Notes under the pieces: model-generated | The model's input: the letters and a program-made list of their open reading frames with translations, nothing else | Told to the model about the DNA's origin: nothing | Databases searched by the model: none | Source: Didymodactylos carnosus | Lineage: Eukaryota > Rotifera > Eurotatoria > Philodinida > Philodinidae | Direction: 5' to 3' | DNA: 34,138 nt | Assembly (NCBI GenBank): GCA_905250885.1 | Contig: CAJNOQ010001241.1 | Location: 1 to 34,138 of the forward strand | Part shown: in pieces, positions 14,001 through 24,600 of the stretch | Layout: every line of letters starts with the position of its first letter | How positions within the stretch are numbered: position 1 is the first letter of the stretch | Position numbers and translations under genes: made by a program

Positions 14001-15183
14001 TTAATTACTCAGCGTAAGTTCAACGCCCAATGATTTTAATTTTTGCTCATTTCTTCCATAGATTCCACGTAAATCATTATGATGTTTATCACGATCACAA
14101 CCAATTGAAAAATTAGCTGTATGCATTCGATGCAAATGTGATATAACAGGTAGATAAACTGGATGATCACCATGTATTAAAAATCGTACGTATAAATCCA
14201 AATCTTCAGCCATTCCAATAGTTTCATCATACTCTCCAGCATCATCAAATAGTTTTTTACTATAACATACATTACCTAGAAAATGACGAGCAATACTAGT
14301 AAATAATAATTTCAAGAATAATGAACTAACCTTGGATAAAATGACAACTATCAAATATTGCTTGCAACATTTCTTTGCAATCTTTAAATACCCAACCATA
14401 ATAATCTTCTTTTGGCATGTATTGTAAATGTTCATTAACTCTAAAAAACAAAAAAATAGTTGAAATAAGAACGGATATTTCCTGATCTATCAGTTAACAG
14501 TTTACCTAAGAAAATCAGATATAAAAAATTGTTTATTTTTATTTTCTCTAATGGCATGTGCAAAGTTATGAATACAACGTTGTAAAAATACATCATCATC
14601 ATCCTGCAAAATATAAAAATCAACTGTTATCTACATCCGTTAAACGAGTTAGCAAAGTCAGAACCCACAAACACAATCATTGTTCAATATGATATATCAT
14701 ACTGTACATTTATATAATTATGATGTTAATCTCATCTAGAGTTAATGCATGTTTGTTTCAAACATGATGATGTATCTGACTTACCAAAACACAAATAAAT
14801 TGTCCTCTTGTTTTTCTAATACAAATATTTCGAGCTTGTGATGGTGGCATTTTGTGTTCAGATCGAATAAATATGATATTATCAGCTAATTCACCTTTAC
14901 CATCTTTTCGTTTATCTTCCGTCGCTTTAACCAATTGACGATTTTTCGTATCCGGTTTATTCGTACCGTCATCTTTTATGTAATAAATATTTTCTTTTGG
15001 CAAATTTTGTTCAAAATATTCTTTTGTTCCATCAGTTGATCCACAGTCGTGAATAACATGCTCAAATTCAATGGGTAATGGTGCTAATACTTGAACTTGA
15101 ACACTCATTATGGCTACTTTTAAATATTCTAAACGATTATGTGATGGAGTAACAACGCTAATCATTAATTTCTCGTTCGACAT
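14001..15183 (-). CDS. Glycosyltransferase family 2 (GT-A fold) protein, 293 aa
   Basis: Exons on the minus strand: 15183-14785, 14603-14506, 14440-14331, 14275-14001; 882 nt in frame, ATG to TAA. The N-terminus has the GT2 strand and loop ISVVTPSHNR (residues 8-17) and CGSTDGT, a variant of the usual DGSTDGT. The DxD-type metal and nucleotide-sugar site is DDDD at residues 134-137, at the start of exon 2. The GT2 acceptor-side motif is AEDLDLYVR (225-233). These predict transfer of a sugar from a nucleotide donor; donor and acceptor cannot be read from sequence. There is no signal peptide or membrane segment, so it may act in the cytosol or on a membrane surface. The length is near that of single-domain bacterial GT2 enzymes. 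Three introns show it is a eukaryotic gene; bacterial origin by transfer is possible but unproven. Confidence 0.88.
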
Positions 15184-15404
15184 ATTTTATTTTTTGGTAC
15201 AGTTATAAATAAAAGAAAAATAAATTATCAATCTGAAACTAAGATTCAATTTAGTGTAAAAACCAAATATCGAAAGATTTCTTCAAATAATACTACATAG
15301 CTTCAACAATACTTCATAGCTTTTGTACGACGTGAGTGCAAAAAAATACATTATAGTCCTGCTTTGAATAATCATATTTTTTTGTTTGATCAGACTATAT
15401 TCTA
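15184..15404. other. 5' flank of the glycosyltransferase gene
   Basis: AT-rich sequence upstream of the minus-strand glycosyltransferase ATG. A near-duplicate phrase, CATAGCTTCAACAATACTTCATAGCTT, reads as a short tandem repeat around 15296-15322. No TATA box or other promoter motif is clear enough to call. Confidence 0.4.
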
Positions 15405-15598
15405 GTTTCCCAATTTATTTTAGCCATGGAACCCTTTCATAAAATTTAAAACTTTGCGGAACCCCAGTAGTATTTTGAGATAATATTTGACAAAAATTAT
15501 TTAAGACTACGTAATTTTTTTTACGTGGTGAAATTAATTTTTATCTTCTCGGCGGAACCCTTGGCTTCACTTCACGGAACCCCATTTGGGAAACGCTG
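15405..15598. mobile_element. hAT-like miniature element, about 194 bp
   Basis: The right end reads, on the minus strand, CAGCGTTTCCCAAATGGGGT, a form common at hAT transposon termini. The left end has TTTCCCAATTTATTTTAGCC with GGAACCC just inside, so the two ends are imperfect inverted repeats. The word TTCTAG flanks both sides (15399-15404 and 15599-15604), suggesting a partly decayed target duplication. Internal GGAACCC words recur. There is no coding capacity. Family assignment rests only on the ends. Confidence 0.55.
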
Positions 15599-15880
15599 TT
15601 CTAGTGTATGCCCATTCTCTTCTCTTGTGATGTAGAAAGTTTTAGTCCACTGACAGACTTATCATAGACCATCAGCTTTTTGTAGCTAGAAGCTGAATAA
15701 CATTAGAGCCGTAGGAAATAAGCAATATTAACATTACTTATTTGCTATGGCTCTATCATTCCTACATTGCTTTACAAACCTTTTTTATGTAACTGCTTGT
15801 TACTAACATATTCTCTTTCTTTTACAAGTTCACAAAGTATATTCTTTCGAATGATTCTTTTTCTTGTAGACACCGTACAC

Positions 15881-15898
15881 ATATATATATATATATAT
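15881..15898. repeat. (AT)9 microsatellite
   Basis: Nine consecutive AT dinucleotides, between GTACAC and AGCTAT. Confidence 0.95.
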
Positions 15899-16133
15899 AG
15901 CTATATGACTAAGTACACGTGAAAGTGCGGTATTTCACTCAATCTTTCTTTTTCTTTCCTTTTCAGCACTGTGAGAGTATCGAGTACAATAAGTCATTCG
16001 TTTTTCTTTCCCGTATTTCTTTCTAGTGCTTAGCTTCTTTACCACGCACATTCAACAGAAACCAGAAAAATATTTTTCCGAAAGAGAAAAGTCGAAATTG
16101 ATATTTAGGTGCGTGTTCGCTCATCCGACAAGG

Positions 16134-16363
16134 GAACCTCTTGAGGTGGTAAATCGCTTTTCGACTGAGACTGTTCATAGTAAGCAGTGAAAAAGCCCAA
16201 GTTGGTTTGGATCCATGGTGCTTTGGAGTGAAGTTGGAAAATTTTCAAGTTTTTCCAAATACTCAATTTTGTCGATGGATCTTTGATTTCTCGGCCAAAA
16301 GAAATTCGATTGAGCTCATATTTTCATTGCGGCTAGTAGTCATAGTGACCATAAGGATCTGAA
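16134..16363 (+). repeat. Inverted repeat A, left arm (230 bp)
   Basis: Reverse complement of 17746-17975 with a few mismatches. Landmarks are GGATCCATGGTGCTTTGGAG in the middle and CATAAGGATCTGAA at the inner end. Both arms are 230 bp, so there is little indel decay. Confidence 0.9.
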
Positions 16364-17745
16364 TGTTTGAGCTTTACTACTCATCGACTCTTCGAGAAAT
16401 TTCAAAATTTTTCCATTAAGCTGACGCTCTACGTAGGCGACTGCTTCGTGGTGAAAGCGAAAGTATTTTGACATATTTTTTTTGGGTAAAATCTCTGCTA
16501 ATATAAGTTATTCATTATTTCACCTTGGTTCGCAAGAAGAACCACCATCTTTATTATAAAAATACATCAAAATAAACGTTCAAAAAATGTTCCTCGCAAG
16601 GTCCGCTCCTTGAAGAATTGCAGGACCTCCCGAGGATTCTCGTCCATCACCCACCTCTGCTACTTACCAGTATCAATGGGTGTCGTAGCTGACGAAGAAA
16701 TGATCAAAACAGATCACCTTTTCGCAGTAGCTGCATCGAATGAACACAAAAGAGTCACATCCTGCCATATCTCAGTGTCTATGTTTGAACTTGAAACAAA
16801 TATCGACCGCCTTTTGAAATTATCCAGGATGCGCATCGACGTAGCCACCCTTGAACCAGGCGTACCGAATCGTAGGGACGAAAATGGGAGCAAACAGTTG
16901 ATTGTCAATGAGAGAGTGTAGACGGATAATATTATTTGTCTTCGATGGGATTTCCAGTCGACGAAGGTCTTTGATCTTTTCATAAATGCCCTTTCCATCA
17001 CCTTGTCCAGACTACCTATCCGAGAGTAGAAGAGTCCGAGATGGAAAAGAAATCAAGAGTAGAAATGCATGATCACGCCAGTACATTCGTAAGTAAACAA
17101 ATGTCATGTTTGTGTTTGAAATTCAGAACCCAGGCATCAGAAGCCACAAATTCAGGAAAAGACTTTGATCGTACTCGTTGTTGCGCCAATCGCTTCAGAT
17201 CGAAGGTCGCGAGCGAGCTCGAAATTGTCATAGACAAAATCATCCACCGAATCCACGTTTTGCTTCTTGCTCTCTTCGACATAGAGATTGAAGCGAGACA
17301 ATTAGTACTGGTATAGAATTTGTTTAAACTGGTGTTTCACGTTCTTCTCTGTTTTCTTTTCCCAGTCTTTGGATCAATATCATCATAATAATTAATGATC
17401 CGCTTCATATAACAAAATGAGAAGTTCTCAAAAACGAACGTTTCCAGGTCTTTTTCTTCATAGTACCGGATTGTCTGGATCTTCTTCACAATCGTCAATC
17501 TTTGTATCGAGAGTGCTATGGTCGAATGTCATCTCGTATTCGAGAGAGTACGAGCCACTTGTCAAAATAGATTCGAGAACATTGAACAAGTACGGTCAAA
17601 GAAAGAAAAAATTTCACCTGGCAACCAGATAAGTAATTTTTTCTTTCTTTGTCCGTTCTAGTTATCGGTCTACATGCATGTATCTTGACTACCCAAGAAA
17701 ATTAAACATGCTTCACAAGAGAAAATTTTGTATCTTCCGTAAGGG

Positions 17746-17975
17746 TTCAGATCCTTATGGTCACTATGACTACTAGCCGCAATGAAAATATGAGCTCAAT
17801 CGAATTTCTTTTGGCCGAGAAATCAAAGATCCATCGACAAAATTGAGTATTTGGAAAAACTTGAAAATTTTCCAACTTCACTCCAAAGCACCATGGATCC
17901 AAACCACCTTGGGCTTTTTCACTGCTCACTATGAATAGTCTCAGTCGAAAAGCGATTTACCAGCTCGAGAGGTTC
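17746..17975 (-). repeat. Inverted repeat A, right arm (230 bp)
   Basis: Partner of 16134-16363. The two arms enclose about 1.38 kb of non-repetitive sequence with no recognised gene. Confidence 0.9.
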
Positions 17976-18005
17976 CTCATGAGTTATAAAAATAACTAAT
18001 TGAGT

Positions 18006-18189
18006 TTTGCATAGTAACTCGAAAACAAAGTTTTTGGACTGGGAAACCTACAAAACTTATGAGAGTTACGTTTCGAGAGATCGTTTTTTTTGTGTACTTA
18101 TTGTCTCATTATTGTAAGTATATCTGTGATCTACCTGTGAACTATCCGAATTCCAAAATTGATACATAGGTTTAAAATAAAATCTGTTC
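18006..18189 (+). repeat. Inverted repeat B, left arm (about 184 bp)
   Basis: Imperfect reverse complement of 18785-19010. Shared words include AAAGTTTTTGGACTG and GAACTATCC, and ATCTGTTC marks the inner end. The arms differ in length (184 versus 226 bp), so they have indels and look older than pair A. Confidence 0.8.
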
Positions 18190-18784
18190 ACAAAAGCCGC
18201 CTGTATAACTGGTGAAAAACTGGGGCTTTAGACAACACTTATTCAATAGTAAATGCGGGAAAAATACGCTGTCTTATCGTGAAAATGCCACTATCAAAGT
18301 TGGCTGTCCTTTGAGCATTCATGCTAGGCATTACTAAAGCTAATCACTAGAATTTTGCTAGTTTTTAAAGTTTTTGTTTCTCTATCAAGGTAAGTGATCA
18401 TAAAAGCCTATGGTGAAATTCCACGGACGGTTAATTCTCGCAACGAAATGATCGAAGCAGAGTGCAAGGATGTTTTTCTGTTCGTGAGTACTGGCCACAT
18501 GTGTTACTGCTATAGCCGCCATCGTTTTTACCGTTTCTGAAATTCCCACGTTTGTTAATGAATTTAACAAACTACGGTGAACAGGCTCTAGTTCTAATGC
18601 AACTATTTTTTCACACTTCCGGTGCTTTTAATATCTCTTACCTTTCCACATTCTGCGGGTCAGTCTACAGGCCCAGTCGTTCCGAAAAATTTACGCTACT
18701 TCTACGGGACTGACCGAATCAGGTCAAAAGTTTTGCATCCGCATACGAGCAGGGTCGAAAAGAAATGGCTTCAGACGATCTCTA

Positions 18785-19010
18785 GAACAGATTTTGTTCT
18801 GAACATGTCTTGATTTTGGGATTAGGATAGTTCACAGGTAGATCACAAATATGCTCGCAATAACGATACAATAAGTACGCCAAAAAACCGATGTGTTTTC
18901 GTGAAAAGTTATATAATTCAATTTCTCCGACTCTCCTGACAAATAAAATGTTGTAAGTTTCATATAAGTTTCCTCAGTCCAAAAACTTTATTTTCAAGTT
19001 ACTATACAAA
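18785..19010 (-). repeat. Inverted repeat B, right arm (about 226 bp)
   Basis: Partner of 18006-18189. The roughly 600 bp between the B arms are less AT-rich near 18650-18780 and contain short open frames on both strands without motifs. Confidence 0.8.
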
Positions 19011-19203
19011 GCCGAAATGGTTATTTTCACTCAGATGAACACACCTAAATATCAATTTCGATTTTTTTTCTCGTGGAAATATTGTTCTGGTCTCGTGCCG
19101 TCTTGTATCGGATCAGAGGGCATTGTGAATCTGCATGCTAAAGTAATAAGCAAAAGCAAGAAATATGAGAAAGAAAAACGAATAACTTATTTCGCTCAAC
19201 TCT

Positions 19204-20290
19204 AATGTTCATGATAAGATATAGATAGGTCTCTCTTATTTTTTTCCAAACCTATCACATTCTTTCGTTTCTTCTGTGTCTACCATTGTAAAACTACCAT
19301 ATGCGGTAGTTAACAATATAAACGATTCGCGTTTATATTGTTATCATCTCGTTTACGATTATTATCTCGCTAACAATATCAACGATTCGCCCTCTAGTTG
19401 AACAGAAATGGAACAAATTGTATTTATAGTTAAGTGGCCAAAATTTTATAAAAATAAACCAAGCTTAACCTTATTATGAAGGCGATCAAGACAATATTAC
19501 TGCGCTTAAGAACGATTTAAATGCAGAGTGCATATACTACTAGTAACAACTAATTAAGCAGACGAATATCTGATTTCGACTTTAACTGCGGATAAAACGA
19601 TTTTTCTTCGCCTTTTGTTCAGATACCCTATCACGATAAAATCGGATTAGAACGAACGGTGAGAGATGCAGTCATAAATATTTTTTGTAGGAGAGGTAAT
19701 AAGAAGTTTGTCAGAAGTATTATGAAATGACTATTTTTTATAAAATACTTCTACTCTTTTGCTCATCACTTTTGCGAGGAGAGTGCGGAAGGCTCTGAGA
19801 TGGCAGGTAGCTCCAGCAGAATACCTAGGAGAAGTAATCGTCCTTAACACCCCTTCTAAATCCGCCAGTGGAAAGATATTTCTTTTTCGCAATGCAGTCT
19901 TCATTAGCGGCTGCTTAACTGCAATTCTCATGCGCTGATGATGAATATATTTCGTTCAATTGTTTATACTCTTCCATCCAACAAAATGTATCACAAATGA
20001 AAGCAAATAAAAAAAACTGATAAACAAAATAATATAAAAAAAACTAGATGTACAACAGAAGAGATCTCATGTCTCGATCATTTTACGTTCAATTTGTCTG
20101 AAAACCGCAGCTACATGATTCTCTTATCTTCAAAAAAAATTCACAGTTATAAAGTTTTTAAGAGCTTTTGTAGAGATCAAATGCAAAAACTAGGGTTTGA
20201 ACAAATTGTTCAGCTTTTTGAACATTACTGCATCATAAATGAGCTTAAACTTATAATACAAGTTACATATATGAGATACCAGGAAACTGA
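19204..20290. other. Intergenic DNA
   Basis: No supported gene. It contains the hairpin at 19311-19343 and, at 19853-19870, the minus-strand word CACTGGCGGATTTAGAAG, which resembles a transposon end. An 83-codon open frame (20094-20345) runs into the adjacent palindrome and has no recognisable motif. Confidence 0.5.
19311..19343. repeat. Perfect hairpin, 14-bp stem
   Basis: TAACAATATAAACG is followed after a 5-base ATTCG loop by its exact reverse complement. A related half-site, CTAACAATATCAACGATTCG, lies at 19372-19391, so part of the stem-loop is repeated directly downstream. A short ACTACC...GGTAGT stem lies just before it. Confidence 0.85.
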
Positions 20291-20909
20291 CAATGGAACG
20301 GTTTGTACTGTCAAGCCGCTTTCAAGTTCAGAGCATGTGTATTAGATAGACCCCGGTGAGGCATAAAAAAACCCAAAAGGCTATGTGCTGATGGGCCTTC
20401 CCTCCAGAGTTACAGTCATTATACTGGAATTTTAGCCTATTGCGTGGTATCTATCAAAAACACTAATCACGATATTTCGACCTGAAATTTTGCCCACAAG
20501 TAGGCCTACTTGTAACTAGAATGTTCTGTAAATTTCAGTTCAAAAGAATGTTCCCTTCATAAGATATTGAGTTTCCCAAAAACCTGACATTCTCGAATCT
20601 TTTCGTAGAACATGGGTGATTTTGGAAATTCAATATCTCAAGAAGGGAACATTCTTTTGAACTGAAATTTGCAGAACATTCTATTTACAAGTAGGCCTAC
20701 TTGTGAGTAAAATTTCAGGTCGAAATATCGTGATTAGTGGTTTTGGTAGATACCATGCAATAGGCTAAAATTCCAGTATAATGACTGTAACTCTGGAGGG
20801 AAGGCCCATCAGCACATAGCCTTTTGGGTTTTTTTATGCCTCACCGGGGTCTATCTAATACACATGCTCTGAACTTGAAAGCGGCTTGACAGTACAAACC
20901 GTTCCATTG
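20291..20909. mobile_element. Palindromic fold-back element, 619 bp, very young
   Basis: The left arm (20291-20580) and right arm (20621-20909) are about 290 bp each with a spacer of about 40 bp. Roughly the outer 165 bp look identical between arms; differences begin toward the centre. Each arm contains the 18-bp perfect palindrome ACAAGTAGGCCTACTTGT (20496-20513 and 20687-20704). The outer termini are CAATGGAACGG and its complement. There is no coding capacity. A TGA on each side could be a 3-bp target duplication, which is weak. Confidence 0.9.
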
Positions 20910-21622
20910 TGAGGTTATCTCCAACCGCATATAGCGATTCCATGCACTTTTACTCCAGGATTATCATTTGATATTAATCTTGACTGAAGGTTAATAGGGG
21001 CAAAAAGAACATTAGTATAATCATACCAAAAAAGAAGAAAACGTTAATCGGAAAGTAATCAATCCATACCAGTGAAAAAAGTTTTATCTCATCGTTTTAT
21101 CGATCAATACAGTCAGATGTATAAAATAATATAATAAAACTTTTGACATTGCTATATGAACGAGAATTTCAAAACCAAAAAACTGACAACATTAATCTTT
21201 GTCTGTAGTCACGAATATAACCACCCCTCGTAAAATTGTATACATGAGTTTGTAGAGCAGACATTTTTCTCACATATAAACCCAAACTGGTCACACCGGT
21301 TTGTTCGTTTTTGAGAAAAATAAAAAAATACTGATCCAAGTACAAGCATAGAACTGTTCTCTAATATGAACTCATCTAGTTTCTGAACGATCCCATACGG
21401 AAACTTGAAATTCTTAGTGTTTTCTAGAGTCTCTTAAACTGGATTCTGATAATAAAAATATTAACCAACATCTGTTCATAACAAAAACATTACTAAGATT
21501 CACGGAGAAAGAGCATAGTTAAGTAAGTGCTTGATCACAGATGGAAAAAAACCGTACATAATGAACACACATAGCCAAATAAAAAAAACAAAATGGATTG
21601 TTTTTCATCAACTCGATTAATC
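20910..21622. other. 3' flank of the Argonaute gene
   Basis: About 700 bp between the palindrome and the Argonaute stop codon. It probably includes the Argonaute 3' UTR, read on the minus strand. No separate gene, RNA or repeat is evident. Confidence 0.5.
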
Positions 21623-24600
21623 TCAGACGTACCACATAGTATCCTGGATTGATGGGTCTAATTGAATCACTTTTGTTTGAACTTCTTCCAGTGTAATATT
21701 ACTGTCAATTATGTCGTCATCCTCATAGTCACTAACAAGAATTAAGTGCAATTATTGTATAATACTGGCTGATTAGAAACAAATATACATACCCGTTGAT
21801 ACTGCTTCGACGATCGTCTTGATAATCCAAATCCCGTGAATGATATGCAGCCAAATGTGCATAATGTGCTGGTGCTAAAATATGATACACAAACTTCTAA
21901 ATTGCCCTGAAAAGAATAGTTTTTTTACTAACCAGGTATTGACACAGCTTTTGTACAACGTACATCAGCATGACATAAATAATATGTAAGCTGTTGAATT
22001 TCATCACTCGTGAAACCAATTTCATCATATAAAACATGATATAGAACTGGATGACTAGTTCCCATGATGGCAGCATGTGAATTTAAATAAAAATCGAAGA
22101 GAGAAGGATGGACGATGTGAGTATCAACAACAGTTCCTGGAGAAAAAAAAGTTACTTCGATCTTTTTAGCATCTTTTACTATTAGTCTTACCAGCTTGAA
22201 CATTACTAGTTGTATTTTGATGTTGATCATAAACAAAAAAACGAGTATTATGACGTTTTTTCACCACGAGAAATGTAATTTTCGGTTGTGGGTTATCCAA
22301 ATATAAAGCTTAAAAAAATAACTACTTTTTTTTCCATTGGTCAAATGAAACAGGCAAATGTTACCTTTGCAAGCGTTTTTCAATGCACGAATTTCATTAT
22401 CCATAACTTTTTGATAAGCTAGAAAAGTGACGATAGGTTAGATAATTGAAACTAAATGCGAGATGAATTACTCACATCCATCATCGACTCCATCTCGATA
22501 AAATACAATTTTATTGGGTAAACAACCATTAGATGAAGCGAATAGTTTCAATAAATCTGTTGACATATTGAACAAGTCCATAATAATTTCGAGGGATATT
22601 CGACCTTTCGGTGGATACTGTTCTGTCATTCTAGAGGCATACTGCGTTGACGTTGAATCCCGACTACCGACAACACAAGCAATCGATGGACGATCTCTTG
22701 AACAAGTTGTATGAGTGACATCAGCACCTATTCGTGTAAGAAAAACGAAAGATGTATATGACATTTATCTAGTACATTTGAAGTTTCACTTACCAAAAAA
22801 CATAAAAACATCGTCTTTTTTTGATGCTGATGTTAATGCACGCGTTAATGAAATCAAACCATTGACACCACCTAACTTTGCATTGAATTTTTGTACCAAA
22901 TTTTGTAAATACATATCAAGTTTCATGATATTTTTTTGTATGGCCGAATAATCTGTACATTGTGTTATAATTCCAAGTTTTTGATTTCCAAAATATTTAA
23001 TACCTTGATAAACACAGTTCATAACAACATGAGTAATCGTTTTACAGTAAGAACTAAACTAAATATCTTACATTTATAAATATCTTCACCAACTCCATTT
23101 AAAATAAACAATACAACTTCACATTTCTCTTGTTTCAACTCTTCTAACCTTCTAAGGATGATATTCGGCACAGCGGGATCGGATTTTTGTATGGGAGCTG
23201 AGGAAAAATAAATACCAAAACGTCCAATTATCTGAAAAATATGAAATTCTTCCAATTTCATAAGTCAAATACGTAATATTTAACTACAGAATATTTGGAA
23301 ACGTTCTCTCGATAATAATTTTATGTCAGAGTCAGGCCACAAAACATACTTCAGGAAATCGTGCAGCAAATTGTGATGCAACATCGATTTCACGATTGCT
23401 CGGTTCACGCGATGAAACTAATACACATGCCCATTTTTTTATTTCTCTTGTTGTATGTAGACGATTTCGAAGATTCCATTTTCCAATACTAACACGTTCA
23501 ATCACATCTGAATTATCTCGATTTGATTTATACCTAAAAACATAAAAACCAATGATATGCTCGTTAACAAATAAAAAAGGTGAATATAAATAAATACCAT
23601 ATTTCAGGTGGTGGTAGAATACGTCCTGGTATAATGATCATGTCTTTGTCTTCAACAGTCATGCCGATTTGTTTCAAATAAGTATCATCGTTAAATTTTC
23701 GATCATAAACTACTCGCATTATGGTATCGTAACGCTGTTCAGGTTTCACAACAGTTTTTTTTGTTACCTGTTAAAAAAAGAGGAATGAGAGAGTACAATA
23801 CTACTATAAAATATTGCCATAATTTTACTCTTGCTCGTTGATCCGCCGTTAGAGGTTTTATTGAACGTTGCCATTCTTGTATAGTACACACTTCCATTGG
23901 AAGATGATGAGATAGAGACTTATTACCAGGTGTATATAATTCTACTGTGGGTAAATCTGGATAACGTAATTTTCTATCATATTTTTCACGAAAATATTCT
24001 GTTACGCTTGTCCGATCACCATCCTCATTGCCCTGATCATTTTCTACTTGTTTTGGAAATGTATGACGATTCGATGATAAACCAAAGCCACGAACTTTGC
24101 ATAAAATTTAAATATCATTAAGAAAAATTTTATCTAGTTTTTAATTCACCTTACTTCGATATTTTCGTACTTGCCCGGTGTGATTTGTTTCAAGCCATAT
24201 TGATTTTAGTACTTTTTTCAATAATAATTGTTGTTCACGTTCTGGAATTCCACGAGTAATATCTGTCTGTAAATAGTCACATAAGAAATCAACTAAATTC
24301 ATTGAATGATAAAAACACGTAAATGTATTGTTAATATTTAGTGTAACACCGACTTTTGTTAAAAACATGGCTTGATAAAAACCGTATCCTATGCCACGAC
24401 CATCACCTTAAATGTAAAATACTTATGTAGCATTTAATTATAAATTAATATACTACTACTCTACGAGAAAAATGTACTACAGTCACAACTTTTGTCTTCT
24501 CATCGTTGAGAAATAGGAAATAATATCTTCTCTATGGAAACGAGAAGAAAATTCTATTTTAGTTGCTCTCGTACCTAAATCATCTAATTTTTGATTGCGG

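Larger units (their letters stand above)
15974..19203. mobile_element. Nested fold-back complex, about 3.2 kb
   Basis: Outer arms 15974-16127 and 19032-19203 are imperfect reverse complements, sharing for example CACCTAAATATCAATTTCGA. Inside are two further, unrelated inverted-repeat pairs side by side: A (16134-16363 with 17746-17975) and B (18006-18189 with 18785-19010). The arms abut: outer-left then A-left, A-right then B-left, B-right then outer-right. Open frames between the A arms (16610-16921 and 17041-17316 plus, 16714-17001 minus) have no recognisable transposase motif. The simplest reading is fold-back elements inserted beside each other inside a larger one, or a rearranged composite. 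Confidence 0.75.

Noticed and set aside
16610-17316. Plus- and minus-strand frames of 69-103 codons between the inverted repeat A arms, considered as a transposase
   Set aside because: No DDE, zinc-finger, helicase or polymerase motif seen; frames on both strands overlap, and none can be extended by splicing.
20094-20345. 83-codon plus-strand frame entering the 619-bp palindrome
   Set aside because: Its last third lies inside the fold-back arm and the rest has no motif, so it is not supported as a gene.
22468-22951. Plus-strand frames across the Argonaute exons
   Set aside because: They are antisense shadows of the well-supported minus-strand Argonaute exons.
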